64,000 bases of DNA from Pleurodeles waltl (lineage: Eukaryota; Chordata; Amphibia; Caudata; Salamandridae). Positions 1-11,227 of the stretch are shown here, in pieces. The notes below the pieces were generated by a model. That model was not told the DNA's origin and ran no database searches. It worked only from the letters and a program-made list of their open reading frames with translations. The stretch is taken from positions 1,057,462,423 through 1,057,526,422 of the forward strand of contig NC_090443.1 in NCBI RefSeq assembly GCF_031143425.1, read 5' to 3'. Both the position numbers and the translations under genes were made by a program. Numbering within the stretch: position 1 is the stretch's first letter; each line of letters begins with the position of its first letter.

Positions 1-450
1 AGACGAAGTGTCATGGAAGTGCTTTGATAGTGACCGTTCGACTCCAGTACTATCTACTGAGTTAAGAAGCGGAAATGGTGTTTGCGCTGCATTTCATGCA
101 TTGAACCTGCATCAGAGCACACTGAATTCCCTGAGATGGAGGAGTCTCGCATGCACTGCATTCAACAGCTGCAATGTTGTCTCTAAGAACTGACAATTCT
201 TTCAAAAACTGACGTACAAGCACAGATTCGCCCCCAATTAACATCTTGTCCCCTGTCTCTAGTCCAACAAAGAACAAAGGCGTCTGTGCGACTTCTGCAG
301 AGATGCTGTCCTTTCAGCCTGAGAATCAGGAACGTTTGACCGGTCACAAAAACACAGCTCTTTTTAAGAGTCTGTTCATATTTTCAAGTTTGTGTTGTAC
401 ACTTTGCAACCAAAGCTTTGAATCTATCTATGTTAAAAGGAGAAAACACT

Positions 451-780
451 AATTTCAACAAGCATTGGCAAAGCCAAAAGGTTTACTCGCTACGAAATAT
501 ATTGGTCTTGTCAATGTTTTTTTTAGTAATGTCACACAGCAGCTCTAGCTGCTGTGCAACATCTCAAAGTTTTTTTTAAAAAAGCACTGTAATGTTGGCA
601 GCATTGTCCGCATTACAGTTTAGCGGTGACCGCGTCATAGTTTTTTTTTTTTTTTTTTAACTTTAACACATGCTGCGCAGCAGCTAACACTCCTGTGTCA
701 CATGTCTAAAAAAGATTCACAAAAACTTTGGATTTCGTACAGGAAAAACCTATTGGCTTTGCCAATGCTTGTTGTAATTT
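451..780. repeat. Foldback interspersed repeat
   Basis: A segment at 456-484 containing AAGCATTGGCAAAGCC recurs inverted at 745-773 (GGCTTTGCCAATGCTT), with about 28 of 30 bases paired. The flanks AATTT/AAATT extend the arms. Shorter palindromes rich in CAGCAGCT lie inside. This is the structure of a non-autonomous foldback or MITE-like element. The stretch at 771-820 also resembles 24008-24054 (shared TTTGGTRTAAATCYYTTCAG). Confidence 0.55.
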
Positions 781-1244
781 GGTATAAATCTCTTCAGCAG
801 TTTTGGAATAATTAAAGAAAAAAGAAATATCTGTATCTAGAGACGCAAAGGATTCACGGATCTGAGGGCAAAAGGAAGGTCCCTGATTGGCTGGCCGCAA
901 CCTGAGAGGAATGTTGTGGTCGTCATTTTGTTTTTTGCATCAGCAAAGTGTGGGGGGGTGATCAAAAACTGATATAAGGGGTAAGAATGCAGCCATCCTG
1001 ATCCCATAGGACTGATGGAGGGGTCTCTGAGGGACTCCTCATGGGGAAGAAAACGCGCATCAATCACTGCACTGAGCGCGGCTACCAGTGTAAATCCACG
1101 AAGTATTTGTGGACCCCAAGCCAGCGAAAAAAAATACACCCACTCACACATCAAAACCCACAGTCATGCGTGATGGTGGTCGTCCTTTGGCCATGCATGA
1201 TGGTGGTTGTCCTAACGTACAGTAATTATATATTACTTTACATT
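781..1244. other. No recognisable feature
   Basis: Mixed sequence with short open frames lacking family signatures. The left-edge sequence at 1-450 is likewise unrecognised; the small minus-strand frame at 62-277 matches nothing I know. Confidence 0.4.
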
Positions 1245-1745
1245 AAAAAAACATGGAAATTCACTGAAAAAAATAAACTGTACAGGGATGTTATAGTTAA
1301 GTTCAAGTGTTACGCATACAAAACCATAGAAATGTAGCAGTTATAGCTATAGATTTACCTATCTGAAGAAACTATAACTCATGTCTTAAAGTAACTTTAG
1401 GTTACAAGTTGTAGTTTCTTAACATAAGCTTAACTATAAGAATAACTATAGCTGCTGAATTTCTATGGTTCTTGTGTGGGTAAAATGGGAACCTAACTAA
1501 AACGTCACAGTAACCTTTGTTTTTTTCTGAAAAAAAACAAAGGTTACAGGGACGTTATAGTTAGGTTCACATTTTACCCACACAAAAAAAAAAAATCACT
1601 GAAAAAACCAAAGGTTACAAGAACGTAATAGTTAGGCTCACATTTTAAACGTACAAAGCCGTAGAAATTCACCTGTTATAGTCAGAGGTATTTCAAGTGA
1701 GTATAACTCGCGCCCTAAAATAACTATCACTTGCACCCCCACCAT
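1245..1745. repeat. Nested palindromic repeat
   Basis: Several inverted and direct copies of a module containing GTAACCTTTG, GACGTTATAGTTAGG and CATTTTA follow one another. The centre is a near-perfect hairpin with arms 1472-1526 and 1530-1585 (about 51 of 55 bp paired, 3-nt loop). A diverged copy of the same module is at 2520-2660. The layout suggests a foldback non-autonomous DNA element with one copy inserted in another. The family name is not known to me. Confidence 0.6.
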
Positions 1746-2322
1746 GCACAGTTATCTGATCAATAATTTTACTGCAGATGTTACATTGACATTATCAATG
1801 AGGTTATCAAAGGTGTCATGACCGCTGTAATTTTTGGGGCAATTAGCAGTAATATCAATATAAGTGCACTGTTCCACAAGAGAGAGAGAAAACAAGAGAA
1901 CCAATTAAGTTCTATTCAGCGAAGGCGAATCTATACAGGGTGTTTTAGGAGATCCCTCAAGCACCCACTAGGGTGACAGGTATCATCATTGGGCTTACTC
2001 CTCGCCAGACTGGTGCTGCAATGCCCGGCGGGCCACCCAGCATTCTGGGTGGCACTCAACCATTGTTAAATTGCTAACAAAAGAAGGTCTGGGAAAGAGA
2101 CTGACTAAGAAACGGAGAGTGTGAAGAAGAGACAAAACTCTTAAAATTAGCTCTGAACCCAAACCATTATTTTAATGTGTTAGAAACTAGGTCCAGGACA
2201 AGATTAAAAACGGGAATATAGGAGTGTTACTGGAAATAATGTACCATTACACTCTCTAATTAGGGAAGTTAGTTTACCTAATCCTACATGGTCAACATGT
2301 TTCGCGTCTATGATCGGACCGT

Positions 2323-2426
2323 ATTAGAGATTGGGCTCCCTAGGTCTGCGCTAGCATCGACCAAGGAGATCGTATTGGATTGCTCCTCGATGAATCCGGA
2401 AAACCTGCCCGAGCCCAATCTCTAAT
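2323..2426. repeat. 16-bp perfect inverted repeat
   Basis: ATTAGAGATTGGGCTC at 2323-2338 is exactly inverted at 2411-2426. It encloses 72 bp and may mark the tips of a short MITE; no target duplication was seen. Confidence 0.5.
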
Positions 2427-2519
2427 ATGGGATGGGCGACTGTACTGACCAACTGACTTAGACATACTCTGTCTTCTATTCTGTAAGTGACTTTTCGTGC
2501 ACTTGATTAATTGTTGAAC

Positions 2520-2660
2520 CAAATTATAACATCCCTGTAACCTTTGGTTTTTCAATTGAATTTCTATGTTTTTTTAATTCTATTCTCTAACTATAAGGTA
2601 CCAGTAACCTTTGTTTTTTTAGTGAATGTCTATGATTTTTTTACGTAAAATGTTTTTCAA
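2520..2660. repeat. Second copy of the GTAACCTTTG palindromic module
   Basis: It contains CCCTGTAACCTTTGGTTTTT and, 80 bp on, CCAGTAACCTTTGTTTTTTT. Both match the arms of the element at 1245-1745. Confidence 0.5.
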
Positions 2661-2710
2661 TAAAATACGTTAATCCAACAACCATCGCGCAAGACTAGGA
2701 GTGTGCGTGA

Positions 2711-2914
2711 AGCTCTGCTCCTCTGGCGGAGCTAACAGAGTTTTTGGAACTTAGCGCTCTACTTGGAGCGCAGAGTTGTCCAAAAAAACTCTGCTAGCCC
2801 AGCCAGCAGAGCTGAGCTCACCCGGAGCGCGCTGCAGCCCCATATGCGCTGTACTGCGCAAATGCAGACAGTCTACACTTGCGCTGTGCAGCCCATAACT
2901 GGGCTGCAGCGCGC
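2711..2914. repeat. GC-rich foldback sequence
   Basis: There are two inverted repeats in succession. An imperfect pair of about 48-bp arms (2711-2760 with 2766-2813) shares GCTCTGCT and CAGAGTTTTT. A perfect 14-bp pair, GCGCGCTGCAGCCC at 2827-2840, is inverted at 2901-2914. No gene is seen here. Confidence 0.5.
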
Positions 2915-3087
2915 CCTGGAGCAGAGCAGGGAGGCAGCTGCTGAGAGGACTTGTTGCCATCGGACGAGGAGGAGAGGAAGTCCCCCGGGAAGACCCAGGT
3001 AAGTCCTCGTCTCTTTTATTGTCGTTGTTTGTGCACCAAGGACTGAAATGGCAGCTTTTGCTGTCTACAGCCCTGGCCTGAATTCAG

Positions 3088-3147
3088 AGTGTGTGTGTGT
3101 GCGCGTGTGTTCACGTGTGCATGCATGTGTGCTTGTGTGTGTGTTCA
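3088..3147. repeat. GT-rich microsatellite
   Basis: Impure (GT)n with GCGC, CACG and GCAT interruptions. Confidence 0.8.
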
Positions 3148-3299
3148 TATGCTTACAATTCCTCATGCCGTTACTAGAGTTCCCTTTGCAGTCAGATGCT
3201 AAACCTTCAAATTCTTTCATGAAGCCGCAGTTCTAGGTGCTATTACTAGCTGACCCTTTGGAGCTAAATGCAAAAGCACTGAACACAGAGAATGAAAGT

Positions 3300-6200
3300 T
3301 CTCGTAGAGCAGAGAGAGAGGTGCAGGGCTAGGAGGTCAGAGAGAGAAAGTTCTAATTAAGCACTAAGAGAGGTGTAGGGTTTAGGGTTCACACAGCGAG
3401 CACAGAGTTCTGGTGGAGCAGAGAGAGAGGTGCGGGGCTTCCAGTTCACAAAGAGAGGTGTAGGGTTTAGGGTTCACATAGGGAGCACAGAGTTCTGGTG
3501 GGGCAGAGAGAGAGGTGCGGGGCTTCGGGTTCACAAAGAGAGGTGTAGGGTTTAGGGTTCACATAGGGAGCACAGAGTTCTGGTGGAGCAGAGAGAGAGG
3601 TGCGGGGCTTCGAGTTCACAAAGAGAGGTGTAGGGGTTAGGGTTCACACAGGGAGCACAAAGTTCTGGTGGAGCAGAGAGAGAGGTGCAGGGCTTCGAGT
3701 TCACAAAGAGAGATGTAGGGTTTAGGGTTCACACAGGGAGCACAGAGTTCTGGTGGACCAGAGAGAGAGGTGCGGGGCTTCGAGTTCACAAAGAGAGGTG
3801 TAGGGGTTAGGGTTCACACAGGGAGCACAGAGTTCTGGTGGAACAGAGAGAGAGGTGCGGGGCTTCGAGTTCACAAAGAGAGGTGTAGGGTTTAGAGTTC
3901 ACATAGGGAGCACAGAGTTCTGGTGGAGCAGAGAGAGAGAGGTGCGGGGCTTCGAGTTCACAAAGAGAGGTGTAGGGTTTAGAGTTCACATAGGGAGCAC
4001 AGGGTGGAGCAGAGAGAGCGTTGCGGAGCTTCGAGTTCACAAAGAGAGGTGTAGGGATTAGAGTTCACATAGGGAACACAGAGTTCTGGTGGAGCAGAGA
4101 GAGAGGTGCGGGGCTTCAAGTTCACAAAGAGAGGTGTAGGGTTTAGGGTTCACATAGGGAGCACAGAGTTCTGGTGGAGCAGAGAGAGAGGTGCAGGGCT
4201 TCAAGTTCACAAAGAAAGGTGTAGGGTTTAGGGTTCACATAGGGAGCACAGAGTTCTGGTGGAGCAGAGAGAGAAGTGCGGGGCTTCGAGTTCACAAAGA
4301 GAGGTGTAGGGTTTAGGGTTCACATAGAGAGCACAGAGTTCTGGTGGAGCAGAGAGAGAGGTGCGGGGCTTCGGGTTCACAAAGAGAGGTGTAGGGTTTA
4401 GGGTTCACACAGGGAGCACAGAGTTCTGGTGGAGCAGAGCGAGAGGTGCGGGGCTTCGAGTTCACAAAGAGAGGTGTAGGGTTTAGAGTTCACACAGGGA
4501 GCACAGAGTTCTGGTGGACCAGAGAGAGAGGTGCGGGGCTTCGAGTTCACAAAGAGAGGTGTAGGGGTTAGGGTTCACACAGGGAGCACAGAGTTCTGGT
4601 GGACCAGAGAGAGAGGTGCGGGGCTTCGAGTTCACAAAGAGAGGTGTAGGGATTAGGGTTCACACAGGGAGCACAGAGTTCTGGTGGACCAGAGAGAGAG
4701 GTGCGGGGCTTCGAGTTCACAAAGAGAGGTGTAGGGTTTAGGGTTCACACAGGGAGCACAGAGTTCTGGTGGACCAGAGAGAGAGGTGCGGGGCTTCGAG
4801 TTCACAAAGAGAGGTGTAGGGTTTAGGGTCCACACAGGGAGCACAGAGTTCTGGTGGACCAGAGAGAGAGGTGCGGGCTTCGAGTTCACAAAGAGAGGTG
4901 TACGGTTTAGGATTTACACAGGGAGCACAGGGTGGAGCAGAGAGAGAGTTGCGGAGCTTCGAGTTCACAAAGAGAGGTGGAGGGATTAGAGTTCACATAG
5001 AGAACACAGAGTTCTGGTGGAGCAGAGAGAGAGGTGCGGGGCTTCGAGTTCACAAAGAGAGGTGTAGGGTTTAGGGTTCACATAGGGAGCACAGAGTTCT
5101 GGTGGAGCAGAGAGAGAGGTGCGGGGCTTCGAGTTCACAAAGAAAGGTGTAGGGTTTAGGGTTCACATAGGGAGCACAGAGTTCTGATGGAGCAGAGAGA
5201 GAAGTGCGGGGCTTCGAGTTCACAAAGAGAGGTGTAGGGTTTAGGGTTCACATAGGGAGCACAGAGTTCTGGTGGAGCAGAGAGAGAGGTGAGGGGCTTC
5301 GGGTTCACAAAGAGAGGTGTAGGGTTTAGGGTTCACACAGGGAGCACAGAGTTCTGGTGGAGCAGAGCGAGAGGTGCAGGGCTTCGAGTTCACAAAGAGA
5401 GGTGTAGGGTTTAGAGTTCACACAGGGAGCACAGAGTTCTGGTGGACCAGAGAGAGAGGTGCGGGGCTTCGAGTTCACAAAGAGAGGTGTAGGGGTTAGG
5501 GTTCACACAGGGAGCACAGAATTCTGGTGGACCAGAGAGAGAGGTGCGGGGCTTCGAGTTCACAAAGAGAGGTGTAGGGGTTAGGGTTCACACAGGGAGC
5601 ACAGAATTCTGGTGGACCAGAGAGAGAGGTGCGGGGCTTCGAGTTCACAAAGAGAGGTGTAGGGTTTAGGGTTCACACAGGGAGCACAGAATTCTGGTGG
5701 ACCAGAGAGAGAGGTGCGGGGCTTCGAGTTCACAAAGAGAGGTGTAGGGTTTAGGGTTCACACAGGGAGCACAGAATTCTGGTGGACCAAGAGAGAGAGG
5801 TGCGGGGCTTCGAGTTCACAAAGAGAGGTGTAGGGTTTAGGGTTCACACAGGGAGCACAGAGTTCTGGTGGACCAAGAGAGAGAGGTGCGGGGCTTCGAG
5901 TTTACAAAGAGAGGTGTAGGGTTTAGGGTTCACACCGGGAGCACAGAGTTCTGGTGGACCAGAGAGAGAGGTGCGGGGCTTCGAGTTCACAAAGAGAGGT
6001 GTAGGGTTTAGGGTTCACACAGGGAGCACAGAGTTCTGGTGGACCAGAGAGAGAGGTGCGGGGCTTCGAGTTCACAAAGAGAGGTGTAGGGTTTAGGGTT
6101 CACACAGGGAGCACAGAGTTCTGGTGGACCAGAGAGAGAGGTGCGGGCTTCGAGTTCACAAAGAGAGGTGTAGGGTTTAGGGTTCACACAGGGAGCACAG

Positions 6201-6417
6201 AGTTCTGGTGGACCAGAGAGAGAGGTGCAGGGCTTCGAGTTCACAAAGAGAGGTGTAGGGTTCACATAGGGAGCACAGAGTTCTGGTGGAGCAGAGAGAG
6301 AGGTGCAGGGCTTCGAGTTCACAAAGAAAAGTGTAGGGTTTAGGGTTCACACAGGGAGCACAGAGTTCTGGTAGAACAGAGAGAGAGGTGCGGGGCTTCG
6401 AGTTCACAAAGAGAGGT
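3300..6417. repeat. 85-bp minisatellite, about 37 copies
   Basis: The unit contains GTGTAGGGTTTAGGGTTCAC, GAGCACAGAGTTCTGGTGGA and GTGCGGGGCTTCGAGTTCAC. The spacing of 85 bp was checked directly (for example 3785 and 3870). Copies are very similar, with recurrent variants (GGAGCA/GGACCA, CACATA/CACACA). A 79-bp deletion variant near 4001 recurs at 4929, 928 bp later, revealing an 11-unit higher-order block. Short open frames on both strands are only the repeat read in phase. It lies in intron 5 of gstp1. Confidence 0.97.
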
Positions 6418-6999
<582 letters not shown>

Positions 7000-7183
7000 T
7001 CACACTAGTATTAAAGAGAAATAAAATAAGTTTCTCTCATCGATAAAGACATTCTGGTCGTTGATAGTTTGAACATATAAGTTTAGGCATTTTGAAGTCA
7101 GTTCAATTATTTGGATACAAACTTCTACACACAATAGTGACTCATCAGATTAATGCCATTCCATGCACACTTGACAGCATGTA

Positions 7184-8410
7184 TCGTTGTATGTCAGCCA
7201 TTCCATATATATCAACAGCTCTGTATGTCCACCATTCTATATATACCGACAGCTCTATCGCTGTATGTCAGCCATTCCATATATACCGACAGCCCTATCA
7301 CTGTATGTTAGCCATTCGATATATACCGACAGCCCTATCGCTGTATGCCAGCCATTCCATATATACCGATAGCTCTATCGCTGTATGTCAGCCATTCTAT
7401 ATATACCGACAGCTCTATCGTATGTCAGCCATTCCATATATACCGACAGCTCTATCCCTGTATGTTAGCCACTCCATATATACCAACAGCTCTATCGTAT
7501 GTCAGCCATTCCATATATACCAACAGCCCTATCGCTGTATGCCAGCCATTCCAGATATACCGACAGCCCTATCGCTCTATGTCAGCCATTCCATATATAC
7601 CGACAGCCCTATCACTGTCAGTTAGCCCTTCTATATATACCGACAGCTCTATCGCTTTATGTCAGCCATCCCATATATACCGACAGCTCTATCCCTGTAT
7701 GTCAGCCATTCCATATATACCAACAGCTCTATCGTATGTCAGCCATTCCATATATACCGACAGCTCTATCACTGTATGTCAGCCATTCCATATATACTGA
7801 CAGCCCTATCGCTGGATGTTAGCCATTCCATTTATACGACAGTCCTATCACTATATGTCAGCCATTCCATATATACCAACAGCTCTATCCCTTTATGTTA
7901 GCCATTCCATATATACCTACTGCTCTATCGCTGTATGTTAGCCATTCCATATATACCGACTGCTCTATCACTGTATGTCGGCCATTCCATATATACCGAC
8001 AGCTCTACTGCTTTTTGTCAGCCATTCCATATATACCGACAGCTCTATCGCTTTATGTCAGTCATCCCATATATACCGACAGCCCTATCGCTGTATGTCA
8101 GCGATTCCATAAATACCGACAGCTCTATCCCTGTATGTCAGCCATTCCGACAGCTCTATCGCTGTATTTCAGCCATTCCATGTATACCAACAGCTCTATC
8201 TCTAAATCGGCTACCGACTGCCCTATCACTGTATGTCAGCCATTCCATATATACCGACAGCCCTATCGCAGTATGTCAGCCATTCCATATATACCAACAG
8301 CTCTAGCTCTGTATGACAGCCATTTCATTCCCACCGACAGACCTATCGCTGAATGTCCACCATTCCATGTACAAAGACAGACCTATTGGTGTATGTCAGT
8401 CATTCCACAC
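7184..8410. repeat. 40-bp minisatellite, block A, about 30 copies
   Basis: The unit runs GTCAGCCATTCCATATATAC, CGACAGCTCTATCGCTGTAT. It lies in intron 4. The unit length and the words TCAGCCATTC, ACAGCTCTATC match the later block at 11228-18475, so the arrays share an ancestor. Confidence 0.96.
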
Positions 8411-9500
8411 ACATCGAGACATGTATCACCTCTGCACCCAAACATTGCATACTATCTGAGCCATCAGTTGGTACTACTATCACTCACTAAACATCTCTGT
8501 CTTAAAGTGGTTTCAGTGATTACAACCTTTTTCAGTCTGCTTTTAAGGACAGTTGAGTTTTCCAGAAAAGACAAAATTAATTCTTCAAGTGGAATAAAAT
8601 GAAGAGGTAGATTCCATGACCAATAATTTATTGTGGGCTCCTGTTCAGACTGCCCACAACATGGTCCAGTCTGGAGAAGGCTGCCCAGAACTACTCTGAT
8701 TGGCTGCCCAGCGGGAAATACTTTGCCAAACAATGTGCTGATATACCAGGTCCTTTCAGCAGCTCTGAGTGGCTGTCTTTCATCCAATCCACGCTGGCCT
8801 CCATGGTGAGATCATTCTGAATGGCTTTTTCACAGCCAATTAAAGTGACACTTGCACTCGGCGCACCAATAGCTCCTCACAGAATCCACAGGCCAACAAA
8901 CTCACAGTGGCCACTAATTAGGGGATGCTGCGAGCTATTGTGATACTGTCTGTGTCCGCAAATACAGAAAAAAAATAGATTTTATATTTTTAATGCCATC
9001 TATCAATAACCAATGTTGTAAGTACTGCAGAAGCAATACAGTCACAGCCTTGAGGAAGCCCCAGCCTAGCTAGCTGGAGGGGCGAAACACAGATGCTATT
9101 TACTGAGACTGTGAGATGTAGCCGGGGATACTCACTGGTGGGGGCAGGCCAGCTACCCCTCTTACAAGACTGGTATGAGCAGCAAGACTTGCTCCAGAGA
9201 CCAGGGTTATTCCCAGACTCAGAGAAGGTAGCATCTGTCAGAGGTCACTCTGTGCTGCTGATGTTCGGAGAGGGGGTGGGGTTCTGGAATCCAGGACAAA
9301 TAAACTTTAAAGATCAGAGAAACAGCTAAACAAAGTAGAGAGCATCGTACCAGGCGTTCCCTCACAGCTCTCGTGAGGGAGTGTGAGGGCAGCTCTCGTG
9401 AGGGAGTACCACGAAGGCAGTATGAGTTGGGTCTGTGAGATTGCCAGATTTTTCTCGGCAGAGCTCTCAGAACGGAGACCACAGACGGTCACAGGTTGTG
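8411..9500. other. Intron 4 sequence, mostly unrecognised
   Basis: No gene. A hairpin with a hammerhead-like layout is annotated separately at 9049-9090. Confidence 0.4.
9049..9090 (+). ncRNA. Degenerate hammerhead-ribozyme-like hairpin
   Basis: CTTGAGGA is followed by a stable stem (GCCCCAGC paired with GCTGGAGGGGC around a CTAGCTA loop) and then GAAAC. The order CUGAUGA, stem II, GAAA is the hammerhead core known from Penelope-like elements. Here the first box is mutated, so catalysis is unlikely. Its assignment to a Penelope relic is inferred. Confidence 0.3.
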
Positions 9501-9509
9501 GACTGGGGG

Positions 9510-10030
9510 GGCATATTTATGGGCCCCTTCTGCAGCCACTGCATCAGTTTTTGTCACGCACCGGTGGCGAAAACCTTGAAATCATATATATGAGGCCACG
9601 TATAGCCACCCTGTGTAGCATTTTGTGGCATTGTAGATATGGAGTGAGGCAACGCAGTGCAAATCGTTACATTGCCTTACTCTGCACAAGAGGTGACCCA
9701 TACTGTTGTGGTGGGTGCTCCCTCGCATCACTCATGAATTTTGAGGCATCCCCCAATTTACAAAACCATGCAAACCTGGGGATGCGCCCAAACCTTAGGC
9801 CTCGCCAGGCATTCAGCAGAATACCTAGAAAGAGGAAAAGCTTCCCATGGTGCAAGGGTGCCTGCTTTGGTGCTAGGAATCCAAACGGCACCATCGTAAG
9901 GGTTAAGTAGAGACATGCGCTGTATGCCATAGATGTGGCGCATTCCTGCCCTTTCCCTTTGGTGCAGCGCGGCAGGATGATGTGCTGCGCGGTCCTGCGC
10001 CAACAGCCCATACATCTAGGTCTCTATTAA
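9510..10030. mobile_element. Non-autonomous DNA-transposon-like repeat (GGCATATTTA family), copy 1
   Basis: It starts GGGCATATTTATGGG and ends CCCATACATCTAGGTC, roughly inverted. Internal words GAGGCCACGTA, AGCCAC, GATATGGAGT and GCAACGCAG are shared with the copy at 34873-35280, proving an interspersed family. The family name is uncertain; this style of repeat is common in newts and is often classed as Harbinger-derived. Confidence 0.55.
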
Positions 10031-10607
10031 AGAGTGACCAAGGTAAGTGCAGCGCGTGCGTTTATTTCACCATTAGCTCTCCGGCCACGCAGCAACTGCA
10101 GACTCAGGTATCCTCGACTCACGACCTTCCAGAATTAGAATTACACAACAATACATAGAAACCCCACAGTCTCACACATGTGTCATCTATCCCCAGCCAG
10201 AACAGGCCCAGATTGAACTCCACATGCATTCCTGTCTGAAACTAGGCAGATGTACCACTGCTGGCGCTGTCTGATGCACAACATTGGAGCTTCTGCATGG
10301 ACAGGGATGCTAGAGAGGCCTTATCTTGCAGAAGTTATTCATACTGGTCGTCGCACCAGAATCACAACTCAGACTAGAACGGCTCTATAGGTTTTCTGTC
10401 TTCCACAGGCAGCCGCTATGTTTCCTGAATGCAATATGTTCTCACTGAGGACATAGCTCGTGCTGCCCGCTCTGGCCGTGCTCATTACTTGTAGACTTAA
10501 GCACACCACACCGTACATAAACAAAGACAGTCAAACATTCAGCTCTATGGCTGCCATCCATGCCATTTTGTACAGATTGACAGCCCTATCAGCTCTGCAT
10601 CAGACAT
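10031..10607. other. Intron 4 sequence, unrecognised, with array remnants at its end
   Basis: No gene seen. From about 10540, words such as CAGCTCTATGGCTGCC and GACAGCCCTATCAGC are decayed 40-bp minisatellite units. Confidence 0.4.
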
Positions 10608-10611
10608 TATA

Positions 10612-11200
10612 GGGGTCATTATGAACACGGCGGGAAACCCCGCCGTGTTCATGCTGGCGGTCTAAACATAGACCGCCAGCCCCCCTGAGACCACACCAGC
10701 CGTATTATGAACATTCCGCTGGGCCGGCGGGTGGAAACAGTGTTTCCACCAGCCAGCCCAGTGGAATGCTGGGCCGGGACATTACTGATGGCTCCACAAG
10801 GAGCCGTTGTCAATGCCGCTGTGCAGCGGGTGCAGCAGCACCCGTTGTGCAAATCACTGCCCTAAAAATTGGGCAGTGACCTGCGCGACATGGCTGTGCA
10901 TGGGGGCCCTGGATCACCCCTTCCACCAGCCTTTCCCTGGCAGGGGAAACCACTAGAGAATGGCTGGCGGATTAAGGGTTCTTTATCCGGAGGACGGCGC
11001 TGCTTGCACCGCTGCCCTCTCAGATGAAGAATTCCACAATCGTCAGGCTGCCTGGCGGTGGTAGCCTGGCGGTGGCGGAGAGCCGCCTGTGGCGGTTCCC
11101 CACTGTTCGTAACATGGCAGTCCAGACCGCCATGCCGGTGATGGTAATTTCTGCCACCGCCGGCATGGTGGTCTGGACCGCCATGTTCATAATGAGGGCC
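10612..11200. mobile_element. Harbinger-like MITE, 589 bp
   Basis: Terminal inverted repeats: GGGGTCATTATGAACA at the left and TGTTCATAATGAGGGCC at the right. TATA flanks both sides (10608-10611 and 11201-11204), consistent with the short AT-rich target duplication of PIF/Harbinger elements. The interior is GC-rich and self-complementary (GGCGGTCTAAACATAGACCGCC). It has no transposase. It sits in decayed 40-bp minisatellite sequence, so it landed after the array existed. Confidence 0.7.
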
Positions 11201-11227
11201 TATATCCCTACACTCTGCCCAGTCTGC

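Noticed and set aside
3300..6417. Interstitial telomere repeat, because each unit holds TTTAGGG
   Set aside because: The motif occurs once per 85-bp unit and never in tandem.
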